Source: Streptomyces reniochalinae (GTDB taxonomy: Bacteria > Actinomycetota > Actinomycetes > Streptomycetales > Streptomycetaceae). From it: a stretch of DNA of 64,000 nt. The notes under the pieces are model-generated. The model worked only from the letters and a program-made list of their open reading frames with translations, was not told the origin of the DNA and made no database searches. Numbering within the stretch: the stretch's first letter is position 1; each line of letters starts with the position of its first letter. Below are positions 7,691 through 15,554 of this stretch, in pieces. The DNA lies in NCBI RefSeq assembly GCF_003323735.1, contig NZ_QOIM01000024.1, positions 1 through 64,000 of the forward strand, in the 5' to 3' direction. The translations under genes and the position numbers were made by a program.

Positions 7691-8854
7691 ATGTCCCGCG
7701 GCGAGGCCCTCATAGTCGAAGCGGTCAGGACCCCCGTCGGCAAGCGCGGCGGCGCGCTGGCCGACGTCCACCCGGCGGACATGGCCGCGCACACGCTGCG
7801 CGCGCTGGTCGAGCGGGCGGGCGTGGACCCGGAAGCCGTCGAGGACGTCGTCCTCGGCTGCCTGGACACCGTCGGACCACAGGCCGGGGACATCGCCCGC
7901 ACCGCCTGGCTGGCCGCAGGACTGCCCGAGTCGGTGCCCGGCGTCACCGTCGACCGCCAGTGCGGCTCCTCCCAGCAGGCCCTGCACTTCGCGGCCCAAG
8001 CCGTCATGTCGGGCACCTGCGACCTGGTGGTGGCCGGCGGCGTGCAGAACATGTCGCAGATCCCCATCGCCTACGCCTCCCGCCAGGCCGGCGACCCCCT
8101 CGGCCTCACCGAGGGCCCCTACCACGGCTCCACCGGCTGGCGGGCCCGCTACGGCGACGCGCCCGTCAACCAGTTCCACGGCGCCGAACTGATCGCCGAG
8201 CAGTGGGACGTCAGCCGCGAGGAGATGGAACGCTGGGCCCTGCGCTCCCACCAGCGCGCCGTCCGCGCGCTCGACGAGGGCCACTTCGAGCGGGAGACCG
8301 CACCGCTGGGCGACCACGCGACCGACGAGGGACCCCGGCGCGGCACCACCCTGGAGAAGATGGCCTCCCTCGACCCGCTGGTCGAAGGCGGACGGCTCAC
8401 CGCGGCCGTCTCCTCCCAGATCTCCGACGCCTCCTCAGCCGTGCTGCTCGCCTCCGAAGAGGCCGTGCGCGTCCACGGCCTGACCCCGCGCGCCCGCGTG
8501 CACCACCTCTCGGCGCGCGGCGAGGACCCCGTCCGCATGCTCTCGGCGCCCATCCCGGCGACCGCGCACGCCCTCGAACGGGCCGGCATGTCCCTGGACG
8601 ACATCGACCTCGTCGAGATCAACGAGGCGTTCGCCTCCGTCGTCCTGGCCTGGCTCAGGGACACCGGCTGCGACCCCGAGAAGGTCAACGTCAACGGCGG
8701 CGCCATCGCGCTCGGGCACCCGTTGGGTGCCACCGGTACCAGGCTGATGACGACACTGCTGCACGAACTGGAGCGCACCGGTGGGCGGTACGGCCTCCAG
8801 ACCATGTGTGAGGGCGGTGGGCAGGCGAACGTGACGGTCATCGAACGGGTGTGA
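7691..8854 (+). CDS. fadA6: FadA6-type 3-ketoacyl-CoA thiolase
   Basis: A 387-residue thiolase. The nucleophilic Cys is in VDRQCGSSQQA (about residue 87), and the catalytic His and second Cys are in GGAIALGHPLGATG and LQTMCEGGGQANV near the end. NEAFASV is also conserved. The sequence agrees with M. tuberculosis FadA6 (Rv3556c), the thiolase acting late in steroid ring C/D breakdown, where it cleaves a ketoacyl-CoA formed after ring opening. The ATG at 7691 is preferred because GAGGAG at 7675-7680 is 10 bases upstream; a GTG at 7682 would be too close. It is the last gene of its unit, followed by a perfect hairpin. Confidence 0.92.
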   Translation: MSRGEALIVEAVRTPVGKRGGALADVHPADMAAHTLRALVERAGVDPEAVEDVVLGCLDTVGPQAGDIARTAWLAAGLPESVPGVTVDRQCGSSQQALHFAAQAVMSGTCDLVVAGGVQNMSQIPIAYASRQAGDPLGLTEGPYHGSTGWRARYGDAPVNQFHGAELIAEQWDVSREEMERWALRSHQRAVRALDEGHFERETAPLGDHATDEGPRRGTTLEKMASLDPLVEGGRLTAAVSSQISDASSAVLLASEEAVRVHGLTPRARVHHLSARGEDPVRMLSAPIPATAHALERAGMSLDDIDLVEINEAFASVVLAWLRDTGCDPEKVNVNGGAIALGHPLGATGTRLMTTLLHELERTGGRYGLQTMCEGGGQANVTVIERV

Positions 8855-8861
8855 CGCGTGT

Positions 8862-8885
8862 GCGCCTCTCTTTTCAGAGAGGCGC
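8862..8885 (+). terminator. Hairpin terminator after fadA6
   Basis: GCGCCTCTC (8862-8870) and GAGAGGCGC (8877-8885) form a perfect 9-bp stem with the loop TTTTCA, 8 bases after the fadA6 stop. There is no T tract, as is common in Streptomyces. Confidence 0.75.
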
Positions 8886-8970
8886 GGGTCGTTCGGTGGC
8901 TGCGGCGCCGTTGGGGCTCGGCGCGCCGTTCCCCGCGCCCGCTGGGTGTCGGCCGTGACGGGGTGGGTGG

Positions 8971-9954
8971 CTAGGCACGTTGGTCGTGTGCGGCGCCGTC
9001 CTGGTTGGTCGCGCCGTTCTCCCCGGCCCATTGGGGTGCACACGCGCCCCTGCCGTGCGGCCAGTCGTGTTGAGAGCGCAGCAGGGCGACGAAGGCGCGT
9101 TCGGCCGGGGAGAGCAGGCGGTCTCTGCGGCTCACCAGGCTGATGGGCCGGGCACGTGGCCGCGGGTGCACCGGGAGCACGGCCAGCGTGCCCGCCCGTG
9201 CCTCGCCGTCCACCGCGTGCTCGGAGATCAGCGCGAGCCCCAGCCCCGCGGCCACACACTGTTTGACGGCCTCAGGGCCCCACACGTCACCGCGCGGCGC
9301 CTGCCCCAGCCCCCACTCCTCCAGCACCTGCTCCTGGAGTTCCCTGGTCTGGGAGCCCGGCTCACGCAGCAGGAAACGCTGCTCGGCCAGCGCCTCGGGG
9401 GTGACCGGGCCGCCTGCCGCGGCGAGCGGATGCCCGGGCGGGGCGATCAGCACGAGCCGCTCCCCCAGCACCGCCTCCGCACGCAGCTGCGCGGCGTGCG
9501 GAAGACCCGCGACCACGGCGACACCGATCTGGCCGCTCAGCAGACGCTCCTGGACGGCCTCGTTGTTGCCGACGTAGATGTCGCACTCGATCCCGGGGTG
9601 CGCGGCGCGGTAGCGGGCCAGCAGCGCGGGCAGCAGGTAGGTGCCGACCGTGGTGGAGCCGCCCACCAGCAGCCGCCCGGTGACCAGCCCGCTCACCTGC
9701 CGGACCGCCGCGACGGCCTCCTGGGCGAGCAGGAAGACCCGCTCGCCGTACGCGGCCAGCACCTCGCCCTCGGCGGTGGGGGTGGCGCGCACCCCCGACC
9801 GGTCGATCAGCGGCACGTGCAGGGACTGTTCGAGGCGGCGGACCTGGTTGGAGACGGAGGGCTGGCTCATGTACAGCTCTCGCGCCGCGGCGGAGAAGCC
9901 CTGGTGCTCGACGACCTTCATGAAGATCCACAGTCGGTGAAGGTTGAGTTCCAC
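8971..9954 (-). CDS. LysR-family transcriptional regulator
   Basis: A 327-residue LysR regulator: HTH at residues 3-62 (QGFSAAARELYMSQPSVSNQVRRLE lies here, with SAAARELYMSQPSVSNQVRR as its core), then a complete effector domain (LLVGGSTTVGTYLLPALL, VVAGLP, WGPEAVKQCVAAGLGLAL). It ends in a Gly/Ala-rich tail of about 25 residues. It is divergent from the MFS transporter gene with 216 bases between the start codons, which is the classical LysR layout, so it probably controls the transporter and FAD oxidoreductase. The co-inducer is unknown; the neighbours suggest a phosphonate or amine. Confidence 0.88.
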   Translation of the reverse strand: MELNLHRLWIFMKVVEHQGFSAAARELYMSQPSVSNQVRRLEQSLHVPLIDRSGVRATPTAEGEVLAAYGERVFLLAQEAVAAVRQVSGLVTGRLLVGGSTTVGTYLLPALLARYRAAHPGIECDIYVGNNEAVQERLLSGQIGVAVVAGLPHAAQLRAEAVLGERLVLIAPPGHPLAAAGGPVTPEALAEQRFLLREPGSQTRELQEQVLEEWGLGQAPRGDVWGPEAVKQCVAAGLGLALISEHAVDGEARAGTLAVLPVHPRPRARPISLVSRRDRLLSPAERAFVALLRSQHDWPHGRGACAPQWAGENGATNQDGAAHDQRA

Positions 9955-10170
9955 GGCGCTCCCATGACGACCGGCACGACCGGCGTGCGCGGCGAGAGTA
10001 CCCCGGAAAACCGCTGACCGTGAGGGGTCGGGCCGGGATGCGCGTGGTTATGGGCGGTATAGCGCTTCCGGTGGTTCTGACGGCCTCGCGGCCGGTGCTA
10101 CCCATGACGGCAGCCCCTCGCCCCCTCACACCCTCATCTCTCCCCCCTTCCGCCGAGGACAGGACCCGCC

Positions 10171-11580
10171 ATGGCCGACCTCGCACCACCGGACAGAGAG
10201 CACGGGACAACCGGACACACCGAGCGACCGCTGAGCACCCGGGAGGCGGTGCGCCGCACCCAGCCCTGGCGCCGGGCCACCCGCTGGCGCCGGCAGATCT
10301 TCGCCATCACCTGGATCGCCTACGCGGGCTTCTACTTCGTACGGCAGGCGTTCTCCGTCGCGAAACTCGGCATCCTCGACGACCCGCTCGTGGGCGGCGT
10401 ACTGACCGAACGCGTGCTGGGCGTGGTGGACGCGATCTACCTGGTGGCGTACGCGGTGGGCCAGTTCACCTGGGGGATGTGGGCCGACAGGTTCGGCCCG
10501 CGCGTGGTGGTGGCGGGCGGCATGGCGGGCGCCGTGGTGGCCGCGGTGACGATGGGGATCAGCGGCACCCTGCTGGCGTTCGGCGCCGCGATGGTCGTCC
10601 AGGGCCTGGCCCAGTCCGCCGGGTGGGCGCCGCTGTGCAAGAACATGAGCAACTTCTTCGCCGTCTCCGAGCGCGGCCGGGTGCTGGGGGTGTGGAGCAC
10701 CAACTACGCGTTCGGCGGGCTGGCCGCACCCCCGTTCCTCGGCTGGTGGGCGTACTCCGTCTTCGACACCTGGCGTGCCGCGTTCTTCACCGGCGCCGCC
10801 ACGCTCACGGTGGTGCTCGCGCTCTTCCTTCTCCTCCAGCGGAACCGGCCGCAGGACGTGGGGCTCGAACCGGCCACCGACGAGCCGGACGGGGAAGAGC
10901 CGGCACGGGAGGAGCGGCCCGAGCCGCCGGCCACGGCACGGCGGGGCATGGCGGCCCTCTACCGCGAGACGCTGCGCGAGAAGATGGTGCCGACGCTGGG
11001 CGCCGCCTACTTCCTGCTGAAACCCGCCCGCTACGCGATCCTGCTGTGGGGCCCCGTGCTGGTCTCCAGACGGCTGCCGGAGATCGACAAGGTCGGCGCG
11101 ACGCTGATCCCCGTCGCCTTCGGCGTCACCGGGGTCATCGCCCCGATCCTCAGCGGCTGGCTCTCCGACACCCTCTTCCGCTCCCGCCGGGTGCCGCCCT
11201 GTGTGCTCGCGCTCGCCCTGCTGACGGCGGCCATGGCCCTGTTCATGCCGCTCACGGAGACCGGCAGCCCCGGCGTGATGATCGCCGTGCTGGCGGTGAT
11301 CGGGCTGGCGGTGTACGCGGCCGACGCGCTGATCTCCTGCGTGGCCGCCGTCGACTTCGGTTCCGAGCGCGGCGCGGGCACGGCAGCCGGGCTGGTCAAC
11401 GGCTGCGGCTCCGTCGGCGCGGTGCTGGGCGGCCTGCTGCCCGGCTTCCTGTCAGGCGACGCGCTCTTCTACGGCTTCGCGGGCGCCGCACTGCTCGCGG
11501 GACTGCTCCTGCTTCCGCACTGGAACCGGCGCCCACGCGCCGCCGGAGAAGGGAACACACATGACAGCCAAGAGCGTTGA
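10171..11580 (+). CDS. MFS transporter, organophosphate:phosphate-antiporter type
   Basis: A 469-residue major-facilitator protein with about 12 hydrophobic segments. The motif RWRRQIFAITWIAYAGFYF followed by RQAFSVAK at the first helix and WGMWADRFGPRVVVAGG after the second resemble the GlpT/UhpT (OPA) branch. A long hydrophilic loop rich in Glu/Pro (about residues 230-260) separates the two halves. It likely imports an organophosphate or phosphonate. The ATG at 10171 has GAGGACAGGA upstream. The gene overlaps the FAD oxidoreductase start by 20 bases, so the two are co-translated, and its own promoter is shared with the divergent LysR gene. Confidence 0.85.
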   Translation: MADLAPPDREHGTTGHTERPLSTREAVRRTQPWRRATRWRRQIFAITWIAYAGFYFVRQAFSVAKLGILDDPLVGGVLTERVLGVVDAIYLVAYAVGQFTWGMWADRFGPRVVVAGGMAGAVVAAVTMGISGTLLAFGAAMVVQGLAQSAGWAPLCKNMSNFFAVSERGRVLGVWSTNYAFGGLAAPPFLGWWAYSVFDTWRAAFFTGAATLTVVLALFLLLQRNRPQDVGLEPATDEPDGEEPAREERPEPPATARRGMAALYRETLREKMVPTLGAAYFLLKPARYAILLWGPVLVSRRLPEIDKVGATLIPVAFGVTGVIAPILSGWLSDTLFRSRRVPPCVLALALLTAAMALFMPLTETGSPGVMIAVLAVIGLAVYAADALISCVAAVDFGSERGAGTAAGLVNGCGSVGAVLGGLLPGFLSGDALFYGFAGAALLAGLLLLPHWNRRPRAAGEGNTHDSQER

Positions 11581-12691
11581 CACCGCGGTCGTCGGCGGCG
11601 GCATCGTCGGACTCGCCCACGCGCTGGCCGCCGCGCGGCGGGGGGACCGTGTCGCCCTCTTCGAGCGCGACACGTTCGCCACCGGCGCCTCGATACGCAA
11701 CTTCGGCATGATCTGGGCCATCGGCCAGCAGCGCGGCCCCATCTACGAGCGGGCGCTGCGCAGCCGCCAGGTGTGGCTGGAGGTCGCCGCCAAGACGGGG
11801 CTGTGGGCGGCGGAGGCCGGCTCGCTGCACCTGGCGCACCACGAGGACGAGGTGGCCGTGCTGGAGGAGTTCCTGGCCGCCGCGCCCGCGGCCAGGGAGC
11901 GCGGCGCCCGGATGCTGACCGCCTCCGAGGCGGCGTCCCGCGGCCCCGCCGTACGGCGCGAGGGGCTCAGCGCCGCGATGTGGAGCCCCACCGAGGTCAA
12001 CGTCGATCCACGCGGCGCGATCCCCGCGGTCGCCTCCCACCTGGCCGGGGAGTACGGCGTCCACGTGCGGTTCGGCGAGACCGTACGCGCCATCGACATG
12101 CCGCACGTGACCACGACGGGCGGCACGTGGCGGGCCGAGCGCGTGTACGTGTGCAGCGGCAACGACTTCGCCACCCTGTATCCGGAGGTCTTCGCCGACA
12201 GCGGGCTGGTCCGCTGCAAACTGCAGATGATGCGCACCGGCGTGCAGCCCGGCGGCTGGCAGCTCGGCCCGATGCTGTGCGGCGGACTGACCCTGCTGCA
12301 CTACGCGGCCTTCGACGGCCTGCCCGCCCGGCAGCGGCTCACCGAACGACTCGCCGCCGAGCTGCCGTTCGAGCGGGAGCACGGCATCCACGTGCTGCTG
12401 TCGCAGACCGCGGACGGGCGGCTGACCGTGGGCGACTCCCACGCCTACGCGATGACCCACGACCCGTTCCAGGACGAGTCGGTCAACGAGGCGGTGCTGC
12501 GCTACCTGGCACGCTTCGCCGAGGTGCCCTCCACTGAGATCACCGAACGGTGGGAGGGGTACTACCCGTCGCTGCGGGACGGCCGTACGGAGTTCGTCGC
12601 CACCCCCGAACCGGGAGTGACCGTGGTCAACGGCGTCGGCGGAGCGGGGATGACCCTCTCGTTCGGACTCGCGGAGGAGGTCGTCGGCTGA
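11561..12691 (+). CDS. FAD-dependent oxidoreductase, TIGR03364 (phosphonate-associated)
   Basis: A 376-residue DAO-type flavoprotein. VVGGGIVGLAHALAAARRG at residues 10-28 is the dinucleotide-binding loop, SIRNFGM is a family hallmark, and CKLQMMRT, LCGGLTLLHYA, NGVGGAGMTLSFGLAEE complete the pattern of TIGR03364. That family is linked to phosphonate catabolism; a characterised member, PbfD, oxidises N-methyl-2-aminoethylphosphonate to phosphonoacetaldehyde. The usual partner, a phosphonoacetaldehyde hydrolase-like HAD protein, is absent here. The gene overlaps the end of the transporter gene, supporting uptake and oxidation of one substrate. Substrate assignment is inference from family and context. 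Confidence 0.85.
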   Translation: MTAKSVDTAVVGGGIVGLAHALAAARRGDRVALFERDTFATGASIRNFGMIWAIGQQRGPIYERALRSRQVWLEVAAKTGLWAAEAGSLHLAHHEDEVAVLEEFLAAAPAARERGARMLTASEAASRGPAVRREGLSAAMWSPTEVNVDPRGAIPAVASHLAGEYGVHVRFGETVRAIDMPHVTTTGGTWRAERVYVCSGNDFATLYPEVFADSGLVRCKLQMMRTGVQPGGWQLGPMLCGGLTLLHYAAFDGLPARQRLTERLAAELPFEREHGIHVLLSQTADGRLTVGDSHAYAMTHDPFQDESVNEAVLRYLARFAEVPSTEITERWEGYYPSLRDGRTEFVATPEPGVTVVNGVGGAGMTLSFGLAEEVVG

Positions 12692-12766
12692 GCCGTCCAC
12701 CGCCTGACGGCAGACGGTGAGCGGTGGGTGGTGAGCCGTGGGTGCTGGGCCACCACGCATAGGAAC

Positions 12767-12796
12767 GCGGGAGCCGTTCATCCGAACGGCTCCCGC
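12767..12796. terminator. Perfect 13-bp hairpin between convergent genes
   Basis: GCGGGAGCCGTTC (12767-12779) and GAACGGCTCCCGC (12784-12796) form a perfect 13-bp stem with a 4-base loop, between the ends of the FAD oxidoreductase (+) and the SDR gene (-). It probably ends transcription from both sides. Confidence 0.85.
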
Positions 12797-12821
12797 CCGC
12801 TCGCGCGCCCCCACCGCGCCC

Positions 12822-13754
12822 TCACTGTGCCCCGTAGACCGGTTCGGGGGCGGGGGCCTCGTCCAGGAGCTTGCGGATCGGAGCGTCCAGTTCCGTCACG
12901 TCCCAGCGGGCCGACTTGTCGGTGTGGGCGGTGCGGCGCCAGCCGTCCATGACGGTGATACGGCCGCCCTCGGCCTCGAAGACGCGTCCTGTGACACCGG
13001 CGGACGCGGCAGAGCCCAGGTAGACGACGAGGGGTGAGACGTTCTCCGGGGCCATCGCGTCGAAGCCGCCGTCGGTGGGCGCCGCCATGTCCTCGGCGAA
13101 CGTCTGCTCGGTCATGCGGGTGCGGGCGGCCGGTGCGACGGCGTTGACCTGGACGCCGTAGCGGCCGAACTCCGCCGCCGCGACCAGGGTCAGCGCGGCG
13201 ATCCCCGCCTTGGCCGCCGTGTAGTTGCCCTGGCCCACCGCGCCCAGCAGACCCGCGCCGGAGGAGGTGTTCACCACGCGGGCCCCAGAGGTGCGGCCCG
13301 CCTTCGTCTCGGCACGCCAGTGCGCCGCCGCGTGCTTCATCGGCAGGAAGTGGCCCTTGAGGTGGACGCGGACGACGGCGTCCCAGTCGTCCTCGTCGAG
13401 GTTGACCAGCATCCGGTCGCGCAGGAAACCGGCGTTGTTGACGAGGGTGTCGAGGCGGCCGAAGTGGTCGAGCGCCGTGCGGACAAGACCGGCGGCGCCC
13501 GCGCTGTCGGCGACGTCGTCGGTGCTCACGGCGGCTTCACCGCCCTCGGCACGGATTTCGGCCGCCACTTGTCGGGCGGGCGTCTTTGCACCGGTGGCGC
13601 CGTCCAGCGCGACGCCGAGGTCGTTGACGACGACCCGTGCGCCGGCGCGGGCGAACGCGAGCGCGTGCGCCCTGCCGAGACCCCGCCCCGCTCCGGTGAC
13701 GACGACGACCCGGCCCTCGGCGGGCCGGGGAGCTGACGCGTGCTGTGCGGACAT
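12822..13754 (-). CDS. Short-chain dehydrogenase, Rv3548c-like
   Basis: A 310-residue SDR of the MFE-2/hydroxyacyl-CoA-dehydrogenase-like group: TGAGRGLGRAHALAFA at about residues 20-35 is the cofactor loop, NDLGVALDG fixes NAD(H) preference, NNAGFLRD near 107, and NYTAAKAG holds Tyr/Lys. The long C-terminal part after residue 255 is usual for this subgroup. It is the downstream gene of a two-SDR operon that is divergent from echA20-ipdABC, the same layout as Rv3548c-Rv3549c in M. tuberculosis. The exact step in the HIP pathway is not known to me. The start at 13754 has a strong AGGAGG seven bases upstream. Confidence 0.88.
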   Translation of the reverse strand: MSAQHASAPRPAEGRVVVVTGAGRGLGRAHALAFARAGARVVVNDLGVALDGATGAKTPARQVAAEIRAEGGEAAVSTDDVADSAGAAGLVRTALDHFGRLDTLVNNAGFLRDRMLVNLDEDDWDAVVRVHLKGHFLPMKHAAAHWRAETKAGRTSGARVVNTSSGAGLLGAVGQGNYTAAKAGIAALTLVAAAEFGRYGVQVNAVAPAARTRMTEQTFAEDMAAPTDGGFDAMAPENVSPLVVYLGSAASAGVTGRVFEAEGGRITVMDGWRRTAHTDKSARWDVTELDAPIRKLLDEAPAPEPVYGAQ

Positions 13755-13818
13755 GTGTCCTCCTGGGGGTGGCCGAGCCCGGCCTCGGGTGGGACGGCCT
13801 CGGTCGGTGGTGGGCGGC

Positions 13819-14577
13819 TCAGGGCCTGTTGACGTTCGCCGCGTGCAAGAAGGCGGGGCGTTCGCCGCCGCCGTGGACCGCGAGCGAGGCGCCGGAGATG
13901 TAGCGGGCGGCGTCCGAGGCCAGGAAGACGCAGGCGTCCCCCACCTCCTCGGGTTCGGCGAGCCGCCCCATGGGCACCGTGGCGCCGACGGCCGCGACCC
14001 CGGCCTCGTCCCCGTAGTGCAGTGCGGTCCGCTCGGTGCGGGCCATGCCGACAACGACCGTGTTGACCCGGATCCGCTCCTGGGCCCACTCCATCGCCAT
14101 CGACCGCGCCAGGTTCTCCAGGCCCGCCTTGGCCGCCCCGTACGCGGCCGTGCCCGGCGACGGGCGCTCGCCGCTGACGCTGCCCACCATCACGATCGCG
14201 CCGCCTCCGGTCTGTTCGCGCATGACGGCGTGGGCGGCGCGGGAGAGGTGGAGCGGGGCCAGCAGGTTGAGCTCGATCACGCGGGCGTGGTTGTCCGCCG
14301 AGCCCTCGGACAGGGGGCGGTAGGGGGTGCCGCCCGCGTTGTTGACCAGGACGTCGAGGGCTCCGTGGTCGCGGGCGACCTGGGCGCAGAATTCCTGCGC
14401 GGCGTGCGGGTCGCGGACGTCGAGGCGGAGGTAGCGCGCTTCGCGGCCCGCCGCGGTGAGCGGGGCCCCTGGTGGGTGGCGGCCGCAGACGACGACCTCG
14501 GCGCCGGTGCTCAGGAACGCCCGGCCGATGCCCGCTCCCACTCCGCGGGTTCCGCCGGTGACGACGACCACGGTCAT
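13819..14577 (-). CDS. Short-chain dehydrogenase, Rv3549c-like
   Basis: A 252-residue classical SDR: TGGTRGVGAGIGRAF at residues 7-21, NNAGGTPYRPL near 85, and AYGAAKAG with catalytic Tyr and Lys. PMGRLAEPEEVGDACVFLAS is the conserved C-terminal stretch. It is the first gene of the two-SDR operon and is divergent from echA20, with the operator at 14748-14767 in the common promoter region. Position matches Rv3549c of the mycobacterial KstR2 regulon. GGGAGCACC lies before the ATG. The substrate is presumably a CoA-linked ring intermediate, by context only. Confidence 0.87.
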   Translation of the reverse strand: MTVVVVTGGTRGVGAGIGRAFLSTGAEVVVCGRHPPGAPLTAAGREARYLRLDVRDPHAAQEFCAQVARDHGALDVLVNNAGGTPYRPLSEGSADNHARVIELNLLAPLHLSRAAHAVMREQTGGGAIVMVGSVSGERPSPGTAAYGAAKAGLENLARSMAMEWAQERIRVNTVVVGMARTERTALHYGDEAGVAAVGATVPMGRLAEPEEVGDACVFLASDAARYISGASLAVHGGGERPAFLHAANVNRP

Positions 14578-14616
14578 GGTGCTCCCTCTGGTTGGTTCCG
14601 TAACGCCCGCGGCGGT

Positions 14617-14678
14617 CCGGTGCCGGGCCACAGATCCCGGTCGCGGACCCGGTGCCGGGTCCCAGATCCCGGTCGCGG
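14617..14678 (+). repeat. Two tandem 30-bp copies, 32-bp period, in the sdr-echA20 promoter region
   Basis: Bases 14617-14646 and 14649-14678 differ at only two positions out of 30. Both contain CAGATCCCGGTCGCGG. The pair lies in the leader of the leftward SDR operon, about 70 bases from the operator, and may be a slippage product or a second regulator site. Confidence 0.85.
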
Positions 14679-14747
14679 TGCCGACCGGGCAGGACCGGTG
14701 AAACGGCTTCCTCTCTTCCGCGGCGCACCGGCGCACTGCTAGCTTCT

Positions 14748-14767
14748 CACCAAACAAACGTTAGGTG
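14748..14767. promoter_or_regulatory. KstR2-like operator upstream of echA20
   Basis: CACCAAACAAACGTTAGGTG is a near-palindrome with CACC.AAC and GTT.GGTG arms. Aligned without gaps it shares ACCAAACA-N3-GTTAGG with the site at 6009-6027 (14 of 17 bases). It ends 20 bases before the echA20 start and is about 170 bases from the divergent SDR start, so it could control both operons. Confidence 0.68.
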
Positions 14768-14787
14768 GAAAGGTAGCTGATCCGGCC

Positions 14788-15549
14788 ATGACTGTCTCCA
14801 CCTCCACACCACGCGACGGCGTCGCCGTGGTGACCGTCGACCATCCACCCGTCAACGCCCTCCCCGTACGCGGCTGGTACGACCTGGCCGAAGCCCTCAC
14901 CGCCGCGGGCCGCGACCAGGCCGTACGCGCCGTGGTGCTGGCCGCCAGGGGCCGCGGGTTCAACGCCGGGGTCGACATCAAGGAGATGCAGCGCACCGAG
15001 GGGCACGAGGCCCTCATCGGGGCCAACCGGGGCTGCGCCGCCGCGTTCGCCGCGGTCTACGAGTGCGAGGTCCCCGTCGTCGCGGCCGTCCACGGCCACT
15101 GCCTCGGCGGCGGCATCGGCCTGGTGGGCAACGCCGACGCGATCGTGGCGAGCGAGGACGCCACCTTCGGGCTCCCCGAGCTCGACCGGGGAGCCCTCGG
15201 CGCGGCCACCCACCTCTCCCGTATGCTGCCGCCCCACCTGATGCGCACCCTGTACTACACGGGGCGCACCCTCACCGCCCGCGAACTGCACCGCCACGGT
15301 GCCGTGTGGGAGCTGGCCGAGAGCGCGGACACGCTGCCGGCTGCGGCGCTGGGGCTGGCGGAGGAGATCGCCGGCAAGGACGGCTACCTGCTGCGCCTGG
15401 CCAAGGAAGCCCTCAACGGGATCGACCCCGTGGACGTGCGCCGCAGCTACCGCTACGAACAGGGCTTCACCTTCGAGGCCAACCTGAGCGGTGTCGCCGA
15501 CCGGCACCGGAACTCCTTCGTCGACGCGCGTGCCGCGCAGGGAGGCTGA
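14788..15549 (+). CDS. echA20: EchA20-type ring-D hydrolase of the crotonase family
   Basis: A 253-residue crotonase-superfamily protein. HPPVNALP near 19, RGFNAGVDIKEMQRTEG near 54 and HCLGGGIGLVGNADAIVASE near 105 are close to M. tuberculosis EchA20 (Rv3550), as are FGLPELDRGALGAATHLSRM and the end YRYEQGFTFEANLSGVAD. In the published scheme EchA20 hydrolyses ring D of the keto intermediate to give COCHEA-CoA. It is the first gene of echA20-ipdA-ipdB-ipdC, all tightly packed. The ATG is 21 bases after the operator. An AAAGGTAGC before the start is the probable ribosome site. Confidence 0.93.
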   Translation: MTVSTSTPRDGVAVVTVDHPPVNALPVRGWYDLAEALTAAGRDQAVRAVVLAARGRGFNAGVDIKEMQRTEGHEALIGANRGCAAAFAAVYECEVPVVAAVHGHCLGGGIGLVGNADAIVASEDATFGLPELDRGALGAATHLSRMLPPHLMRTLYYTGRTLTARELHRHGAVWELAESADTLPAAALGLAEEIAGKDGYLLRLAKEALNGIDPVDVRRSYRYEQGFTFEANLSGVADRHRNSFVDARAAQGG

Positions 15550-15554
15550 GCGAC

